Assembly: GCA_023665275.1 (NCBI GenBank)
Contig: JAMPEF010000003.1
Span: 61,730 to 125,729 of the forward strand
Direction: 5' to 3'
From: Alistipes senegalensis
GTDB taxonomy: Bacteria; Bacillota; Clostridia; Oscillospirales; Ruminococcaceae
Length of the DNA stretch: 64,000 nucleotides
Both the position numbers and the translations under genes were made by a program. Positions 58,526-64,000 of the stretch are shown piece by piece. Positions within the stretch are counted from its first letter, which is position 1; every line of letters starts with the position of its first letter. A model generated the notes under the pieces. The model saw only the letters and a list, made by a program, of their open reading frames with translations. It was not told where the DNA came from and ran no database searches.

Positions 58526-59344
58526 ATGCTTATAGGAAACAGATATTTCAATTTTGAGGATAACTGCTATGTCATGGGAATTTTAAACGTCACTCCGGAT
58601 TCTTTTTCGGACGGCGGAAAATTCAACAATATTGACTCCGCACTGAAAAAAACAGAAGAGATGATTTCCGCCGGTGCTGATATTATCGACATCGGCGGAG
58701 AATCAACACGCCCTGATTTCGTCCGTATTTCCGACGACGAGGAAATTTACCGTATATCACCGGTCATTGAGGCGGTAAAGAAAAGATTTGATATTCCGGT
58801 TTCACTTGATACATACAAGTATACCGTTGCAGACTCCGGAATAAAAGCAGGTGCGGACATGATAAACGATATATGGGGTCTTAAATACGATAACGGCGAA
58901 ATGTCACGTATTATAGCAGAGAATAATATTCCGTGCTGTCTGATGCATAACCGTCCGGAGCGTAATTACAATGATTTTTTTAATGATATGATTTCCGATA
59001 TGTCGGAAACTGTTGATATAGCGCTTAAAGCAGGAATCAACCGTGATAACATCATACTTGACGCCGGTATAGGTTTTGCAAAAAGCTATGAAAACAATCT
59101 TGAATCAATCCGCCGCCTTGACGAATTTAAACGCCGTCTTGAATTTCCGGTATTATTAGGAACATCACGGAAATCAGTTATAGGACTTACTCTTGATTTG
59201 CCCGTCAGTGAAAGACTGGAGGGAACTCTTGCCACAACGGTGGCGGGCGTACTGAAAGGCGTATCAATAGTCAGGGTTCACGACGTGAAAGAAAACGTCA
59301 GGGTTGTAAAAATGACGCTTGCAATAATGAAAGGATATAAATAA
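58526..59344 (+). CDS. folP: Dihydropteroate synthase
   Basis: FolP condenses 6-hydroxymethyl-dihydropterin diphosphate with p-aminobenzoate and is the sulfonamide target. Signatures MGILNVTPDSFSDGGKF, GADIIDIGGESTRPDF, MINDIWG and LLGTSRKSVIG are clear, and 272 residues is normal. It begins 1 bp after the HD gene, preceded by AGAGGTG. The next gene starts immediately after its stop. Confidence 0.96.
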   Translation: MLIGNRYFNFEDNCYVMGILNVTPDSFSDGGKFNNIDSALKKTEEMISAGADIIDIGGESTRPDFVRISDDEEIYRISPVIEAVKKRFDIPVSLDTYKYTVADSGIKAGADMINDIWGLKYDNGEMSRIIAENNIPCCLMHNRPERNYNDFFNDMISDMSETVDIALKAGINRDNIILDAGIGFAKSYENNLESIRRLDEFKRRLEFPVLLGTSRKSVIGLTLDLPVSERLEGTLATTVAGVLKGVSIVRVHDVKENVRVVKMTLAIMKGYK

Positions 59345-60166
59345 ATGGACGAAATACATATTGATAATTTAAAGATATTCGCTTACCACGGTGTCTTTCA
59401 ACACGAAAATATAAACGGTCAGTATTTTTACGTCAATGCCGTACTTTATACTGATACCGAAAATGCAGGAATTTCCGATAATCTGGAACTTTCCACCGAT
59501 TACGGCAGTGTATGTGGTTTGATTCACGATGTTATGACTGGTAGTACATTTAAATTAATAGAAACAGTCGCCGAACACATAGCCGTTGAAATACTGAAAA
59601 AATTTCCGTTTGTCAAAGGCGTTGAAATTGAAGTACGCAAGCCTGAAGCTCCGATAGAAATGGCTTTTGAATCAGTATCAGTAAAAATCCGTCGGAGCTG
59701 GCACAATGCAGTAATTGCCATTGGTTCTAATATCGGCGACAGAAAGGCATATATTGAAAGTGCCATATGTGAAATAGAGGGAAATTCCGCCATTAAGAAT
59801 ATTAAAGTTTCTTCTCTTATCGAAACAAAACCGTATGGCTACACTAACCAGCCGGATTTTATGAACGGTGCTTTAATCTGTCAGACGTATCTTTCACCGG
59901 AAAAACTTCTTGAATTTCTGCACTCCGTGGAAAATGGAGCAGGTCGTACCCGTGAGATACATTGGGGTGCAAGAACTTTAGACCTTGATATTATATTCTA
60001 TGATGATAAAATCATTGATACGCCATTATTGACCGTTCCGCACGCCGATATGCATAACCGGTATTTTGTACTGAAACCAGTCAGCGAAATTGCGCCGTAT
60101 TATCGCCACCCTGTTATTAATATGACAGTCTCACAACTCCTTGAAAGGCTTGATAAAAATGATTAA
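59345..60166 (+). CDS. folBK: Bifunctional dihydroneopterin aldolase/HPPK
   Basis: This 273-residue fusion carries two consecutive folate steps. Residues 1-117 are FolB (IDNLKIFAYHGVFQHENINGQYFYVNAVL), which cleaves dihydroneopterin. Residues about 120-273 are FolK (AVIAIGSNIGDRKAYIESAI; SLIETKPYGYTNQPDFMNGALIC; RTREIHWGARTLDLDIIFYDD), which pyrophosphorylates the product. Fusion of FolB to FolK is known in Firmicutes. It abuts folP and overlaps folA by 8 bp. Confidence 0.95.
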   Translation: MDEIHIDNLKIFAYHGVFQHENINGQYFYVNAVLYTDTENAGISDNLELSTDYGSVCGLIHDVMTGSTFKLIETVAEHIAVEILKKFPFVKGVEIEVRKPEAPIEMAFESVSVKIRRSWHNAVIAIGSNIGDRKAYIESAICEIEGNSAIKNIKVSSLIETKPYGYTNQPDFMNGALICQTYLSPEKLLEFLHSVENGAGRTREIHWGARTLDLDIIFYDDKIIDTPLLTVPHADMHNRYFVLKPVSEIAPYYRHPVINMTVSQLLERLDKND

Positions 60167-60650
60167 TATAATTTCAGCCGTTGCAAAAAACGGCGTTATT
60201 GGTTCAGGGGGTAAAATTCCGTGGGATTTTCCGGAGGACAGAAAATATTTTAAAAAAATCACTTCCGGAAACGTTATCATAATGGGACGCCGTACTTTTC
60301 AGGAGATAGGTTTTCCGCTTCCTGACAGGTATAATATAATAGTATCATCAACGGAAAATTTCCACTCTGAAAACATGACAACTGTTCCGGATTTTGCGAC
60401 AGCACTTGAAACCGCCCGTATGTATGCGGAAAGAAATAATATTCCTGAAATTTTTCTATGTGGTGGTGCGGAAATATATCGTCAGGGGCTTGCGGTCGCC
60501 GACAGAATATACCTCACGGAAATAGATTCCTGTTATTCCGGAGACGTTTTTTTTCCGGTATTCAGTGAAAAAATTTTTATTCTCACAAGCCGTACAGATA
60601 CCGCAGGAATGTCATTCTGTATATATGACCGCACCGGAAAGGAGTTATAA
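60159..60650 (+). CDS. folA: Dihydrofolate reductase
   Basis: FolA reduces dihydrofolate to tetrahydrofolate with NADPH and is the trimethoprim target. INIISAVAKNGVIGSGGKIPWDFPEDRKYFK holds the substrate loop with the active-site Asp in the WDFPED stretch. VIIMGRRTFQEIGFPLPDR and FLCGGAEIYRQGL bind NADPH. 163 residues is normal. The frame extends to 60141, but ATG 60159 is the normal start and overlaps folBK. It is followed after 2 bp by a cardiolipin synthase. Confidence 0.96.
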   Translation: MINIISAVAKNGVIGSGGKIPWDFPEDRKYFKKITSGNVIIMGRRTFQEIGFPLPDRYNIIVSSTENFHSENMTTVPDFATALETARMYAERNNIPEIFLCGGAEIYRQGLAVADRIYLTEIDSCYSGDVFFPVFSEKIFILTSRTDTAGMSFCIYDRTGKEL

Positions 60651-60652
60651 AA

Positions 60653-62218
60653 ATGGAAGACGAAAAAATAATAAAACTTCTGCCGAAAAGGAAAAAAGGT
60701 CTTTTAAAAATAGTATTTAGCCGAACCCTGATAATAGGCTTGCTTATAGCGTTTCAGATATTCATGCTTGCGTCAATATATATATGGTTTATCGAATTTT
60801 TCCCGCCGATGTTGCTTTTACAGGGTGTATTTTCAGTAGGAATGATAATCTATCTTTTCAATTCTGAAATGGACTCATCAGGTAAGCTGACGTGGCTTTT
60901 CATAATATCAATGTTTCCGATTCCAGGGACTGTTTTATTATGGTTCACGAAACGTGACATAGGCAACTATGCTCTCAGGGAGCGTGTAGCATTTCTTGTC
61001 AACGAAACGAAAGATAAACTTAGACAAGATACAAACGTTATAAACAATATTGATATTGTCAGTTCATGCACAGACGATTTATGCTATTATCTCAACCGGA
61101 GTGGTTGTTTTCCGGTATACGCCAATACTGATGTAATATATTTTTCTTCCGGTGAAGAAAAATTTGAAGCGCTTATTGAAGAACTCCGGAAAGCTGAAAA
61201 ATTTATTTTCCTTGAATATTTCATAATTGACGAGGGTTATATGTGGGGAAAAATTTTAGCTGTTCTGAAAGAAAAGGCGGAACAGGGTGTTGATGTGCGT
61301 GTTATGTACGACGGTATGTGTGAAATTACAACACTTTCATTTGATTATCCCGAACGTATGGCGAAACTGGGCATAAAATGTAAGAATTTTTCACCGATAA
61401 GACCTTTTCTTTCCACTCACTACAATTACAGAGACCACCGGAAAATACTTGTAATCGACGGAAAAACAGCATTTAACGGCGGTATAAATCTTGCCGACGA
61501 ATACATAAATAGAATTGACCGTTTCGGTTATTGGAAAGATACAGCGGTAATGCTTAAGGGTGAGGCGGTACAGAGTTTCACGCTTATGTTTTTGCAGATG
61601 TGGAATGTCACTGAAAAATCACCACAATGGGATAAGTTTCTTGAGATGTCATATAAAAACAAGTCAGGTCAGGGATTTGTGATGCCATATGCAGACTGTC
61701 CGCTTGATGATTACAAGGTAGGGGAGAACGTCTATATAGATATACTCAACCGTGCGACAAGTTACGTTCATATCATGACGCCTTATCTTATAATTGATGA
61801 CGCACTTGAAACAGCCCTTAAATTCACAGCGCAAAGAGGCGTTGACGTTAAAATAATTCTCCCTGGAATACCTGATAAAAAAATGGCATATGCCCTTGCA
61901 AAGTCCCATTATAAGACCCTTATAAAATCCGGAGTAAAAATATACGAATATACAACCGGATTTGTTCACGCTAAAGTCTGGACTTGCGATAATGAAAAAT
62001 CGGTGGTCGGCACTATAAATCTTGATTATCGCAGTCTGTATCATCATTTTGAGTGTGCGACGTATATGTACAAGACAAGGTGTATTCCCGATATTGAACG
62101 GGATTTCACAGAAACGCTTTCAGAATGTAGGGAAGTAACCTCCGAAACTATAAAAAATGAAAAATTCTTCTATAAATTTTTCGGTGCAGTGCTTAAAATA
62201 ATAGCGCCTCTTATGTGA
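60653..62218 (+). CDS. cls: Cardiolipin synthase
   Basis: Cls condenses phosphatidylglycerol at the membrane. This 521-residue protein has two or three N-terminal hydrophobic segments (about residues 22-110) and two phospholipase D motifs: HYNYRDHRKILVIDGKTAFNGG near residue 258, and FVHAKVWTCDNEKSVVGTINLD near residue 440. In both motifs the HxK core is intact. It is probably co-transcribed with the folate genes although functionally unrelated. GGAG precedes the ATG. Confidence 0.94.
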   Translation: MEDEKIIKLLPKRKKGLLKIVFSRTLIIGLLIAFQIFMLASIYIWFIEFFPPMLLLQGVFSVGMIIYLFNSEMDSSGKLTWLFIISMFPIPGTVLLWFTKRDIGNYALRERVAFLVNETKDKLRQDTNVINNIDIVSSCTDDLCYYLNRSGCFPVYANTDVIYFSSGEEKFEALIEELRKAEKFIFLEYFIIDEGYMWGKILAVLKEKAEQGVDVRVMYDGMCEITTLSFDYPERMAKLGIKCKNFSPIRPFLSTHYNYRDHRKILVIDGKTAFNGGINLADEYINRIDRFGYWKDTAVMLKGEAVQSFTLMFLQMWNVTEKSPQWDKFLEMSYKNKSGQGFVMPYADCPLDDYKVGENVYIDILNRATSYVHIMTPYLIIDDALETALKFTAQRGVDVKIILPGIPDKKMAYALAKSHYKTLIKSGVKIYEYTTGFVHAKVWTCDNEKSVVGTINLDYRSLYHHFECATYMYKTRCIPDIERDFTETLSECREVTSETIKNEKFFYKFFGAVLKIIAPLM

Positions 62219-62240
62219 AAATTAAAATTTCCGGAAGTTA

Positions 62241-62269
62241 TTGCAAACATCTGTAAATTATGATATACT
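62241..62269 (+). promoter_or_regulatory. Promoter of the EAL gene
   Basis: TTGCAA (62241-62246) and TATACT (62264-62269) are 17 bp apart. Confidence 0.6.
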
Positions 62270-62306
62270 TTAAATAAAATCAAATAATTGTATGAGGTGC
62301 TTTTTA

Positions 62307-63908
62307 ATGGAACGTAAAATGACAGAGCAGGAACTTATTGCATCACTTGACAAGGCAATTGAAAATGGCTATATCTTTGTATGCTATCAGCCGAAGGTTA
62401 ATCATTCATCTGGCAGAATGATAGGCGCAGAGGCTCTTATGCGCTGGAAACACCCTGAATATGGCATACAATATCCGTCCGATTTCATACCCGTGCTGGA
62501 AAAAAACGACCTGCTTCACGTTGCAGATATTGCCGTTTTTGAAAAAGTATGTCAGTTCCTGCGCTGTCGCCTTGACGCCGGAAAACATTGCGTTATTATT
62601 TCCTGTAATATGTCAAGATATGATATTTTTCATCGTGACTATGTGGAACGCATTGAGGAAATCCGCCGGAAATATGATATTCCGACAAAACTTCTGCATA
62701 TAGAAATTACAGAATCATCTGCTATTGGTGGAATGGAACTTGTTTCCGAAGCTTTGGAAAAACTCCATAATTACGGCTACAGGGTTGAAATAGACGATTT
62801 CGGTAGCGGTTATTCTTCGCTTAACGTCCTTAAAGATTTGCCCGTTGATGTTATAAAACTGGATATGCGCTTTTTCAGCGGAAATCTCAGCGGAAGAGGC
62901 GGAACAATTATAAATGCTGTTGTGCAGATGGCTAAATGGCTTGATACGCCCGTTATTGCCGAGGGTGTGGAAAATACGGAGCAGGCGGACTATATGGAAA
63001 GTATAGGCTGTAATTACATTCAGGGCTATCTTTATTCCAGACCGCTTTTTGAAGAAGATTTCAGCAGAAAAATTGATGACTTTGAACATGAACCTATGAA
63101 ACCCGCAATCGTGCTGGATAAAATGGACGCTGAAAAATTTTGGAATCCTACATCTCTTGAAACTCTTATATTTAATAACTATGTCGGCGGTGCGGCAATT
63201 TTTTCATATAATCAAGGCAGAATTGAATATCTCCGTGTAAATAAAAAATACACCAAGGAACTTGGTATGTGCATGACGGAAAAGGAGATACTCAGGTGCA
63301 ATCCGTGGGCGACTATGGATATTGAAAATCATAAAATATATGAAAGTACACTCCGTAAGGCAATAAGCACGAATGACGAGGAAAGCTGTGAAGTATGGAG
63401 GAATCTTAATTCTGAAATATGTGGTGAAGAGCTTATGTGCATACGTAGTTTTATACGACTTCTTGGAAAAGCAGGCGACCAGTATCTTTTCTATGAAATG
63501 GTGCAGAACATCACAGGAGAAAAACGAGCTTTTGAAGAAATTGCCCTCAGTGAAAAACGGTTCTATTATGCCGGTGAACACAATAAAGTTTTTGCATGGG
63601 AATATGAAATTGCTACAAAGAAAATGCGACCGTGCAGTCGCTGTCGCCGTGAACTTGGTCTGCCGGAAATTCTGGAAAATTACCCTGAACCTATGATAGA
63701 ATCACATCTTTTTCCGCCGGAAATCGCCGACGAATATCGTGACTGGCATCGTCAGTTAGCCGAGGGTGTACCGTATCTTGAAAAAATTTTCAATCTTACA
63801 GATGACCGTATACCCTTCAATGTTCGATATACAAATGAATTTGACGAAAACGGAAAGCCTGTCAAAGCTTATGCCTCCGCAACGCCTGTTATCGAGGCAG
63901 ATAATTAA
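62307..63908 (+). CDS. EAL-domain c-di-GMP phosphodiesterase with C-terminal PAS-like sensor
   Basis: This 533-residue soluble protein has an N-terminal EAL domain (to about residue 258). The EAL motif is at 42-44 (GAEALMRWKHPE), and SCNMSRYD, HIEITESSA, EIDDFGSGYSSLNVL, DVIKLD, VIAEGVEN and YIQGYLYSRP carry the metal and catalytic residues, so it is predicted active. The C-terminal half contains one or two PAS-like modules (FNNYVGGAAIFSYNQGRIEYLRVNKKY; FEEIALSEKRFYYAGEHNKVFAWEYE), an unusual domain order. The frame opens at 62292, but ATG 62307 follows GAGGTG. Confidence 0.9.
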   Translation: MERKMTEQELIASLDKAIENGYIFVCYQPKVNHSSGRMIGAEALMRWKHPEYGIQYPSDFIPVLEKNDLLHVADIAVFEKVCQFLRCRLDAGKHCVIISCNMSRYDIFHRDYVERIEEIRRKYDIPTKLLHIEITESSAIGGMELVSEALEKLHNYGYRVEIDDFGSGYSSLNVLKDLPVDVIKLDMRFFSGNLSGRGGTIINAVVQMAKWLDTPVIAEGVENTEQADYMESIGCNYIQGYLYSRPLFEEDFSRKIDDFEHEPMKPAIVLDKMDAEKFWNPTSLETLIFNNYVGGAAIFSYNQGRIEYLRVNKKYTKELGMCMTEKEILRCNPWATMDIENHKIYESTLRKAISTNDEESCEVWRNLNSEICGEELMCIRSFIRLLGKAGDQYLFYEMVQNITGEKRAFEEIALSEKRFYYAGEHNKVFAWEYEIATKKMRPCSRCRRELGLPEILENYPEPMIESHLFPPEIADEYRDWHRQLAEGVPYLEKIFNLTDDRIPFNVRYTNEFDENGKPVKAYASATPVIEADN

Positions 63909-64000
63909 ATTGCTGATAAAACAACTATGAATATTTAGTAAACTTTAAGAGCCTGTTCAGTATCTTTTAAGAATAATACGAATAAAGGCTAAAGTGACCA

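Noticed and set aside
63949-64000. Possible insertion-sequence end (GAGCCTGTTCAG...) at the window edge
   Set aside because: The start looks like a terminal inverted repeat seen in some IS families, but only 52 bases are available and there is no transposase or second end.

Overview
The window is about 64 kb of low-GC bacterial DNA from what looks like an anaerobic, spore-forming, cellulosome-type Clostridia member, most plausibly Ruminococcus or a close relative. Three things support this: two secreted proteins with type I dockerins (36090-36926 and 55045-57915), Gram-positive lipoproteins with lipoboxes, and the sporulation-type genes yunB and spoIIE. Shine-Dalgarno sites are strong (AGGAGG-like) and promoters are sigma-A-like, almost all with 17-nt spacers. 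This taxonomic call is inference; no rRNA is present.

Region by region: 1-7.4 kb holds a partial MORN/YwqK-like gene, endonuclease V, a hotdog thioesterase, a DtxR-type regulator, a MurL-MurD2 pair for an alternative route to D-Glu in peptidoglycan, a DUF3781 protein, a small anchored protein, a cyclophilin, endonuclease IV and a PduL-type phosphotransacylase. From a consensus promoter at 7666 to 28246, the genes run head to tail with overlaps or gaps of a few bases: mscS, a metallophosphoesterase, two flavoproteins, a small protein, rsmA, then a 16-gene cobalamin block. That block includes a CbiJ-CbiE-CbiT triple fusion and a second, short CobU-like protein. No B12 riboswitch precedes it. 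A cobalamin riboswitch at 28341-28546 instead controls a tetrapyrrole/corrinoid capture operon (28.7-33.8 kb): a lipoprotein form of the cobaltochelatase CbiK, a two-repeat beta-rich lipoprotein, and a BtuFCD-type ABC transporter.

33.9-37.1 kb (minus strand) carries two small unknown genes, glyA, a dockerin protein and a 44-codon membrane miniprotein. 37.2-40.5 kb is aroB-aroA-aroC. 40.6-46.3 kb has yunB, a TetM/EF-G-like GTPase fused to a Rae1/YacP ribonuclease domain, and spoIIE. 46.5-52.3 kb is the glycogen operon glgB-glgC-glgD-glgA. tRNA-Leu, a DUF1292 protein, an unexplained structured RNA of about 440 nt (53144-53590) and rarA follow. 55-57.9 kb encodes a large secreted pectate lyase with lectin-like domains and a dockerin. 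58-62.2 kb is a folate operon (HD protein, folP, folB-folK fusion, folA) ending in a cardiolipin synthase, and the window closes with an EAL phosphodiesterase.

The most interesting points are the GTPase-Rae1 fusion, the structured RNA, the surface CbiK system under B12 control, the MurL-MurD2 pair, a near-consensus parS site at 6759, and a striking over-abundance of the palindrome TTCCGGAA in all reading frames and in promoters. All identifications were made by reading motifs; no database search was run.
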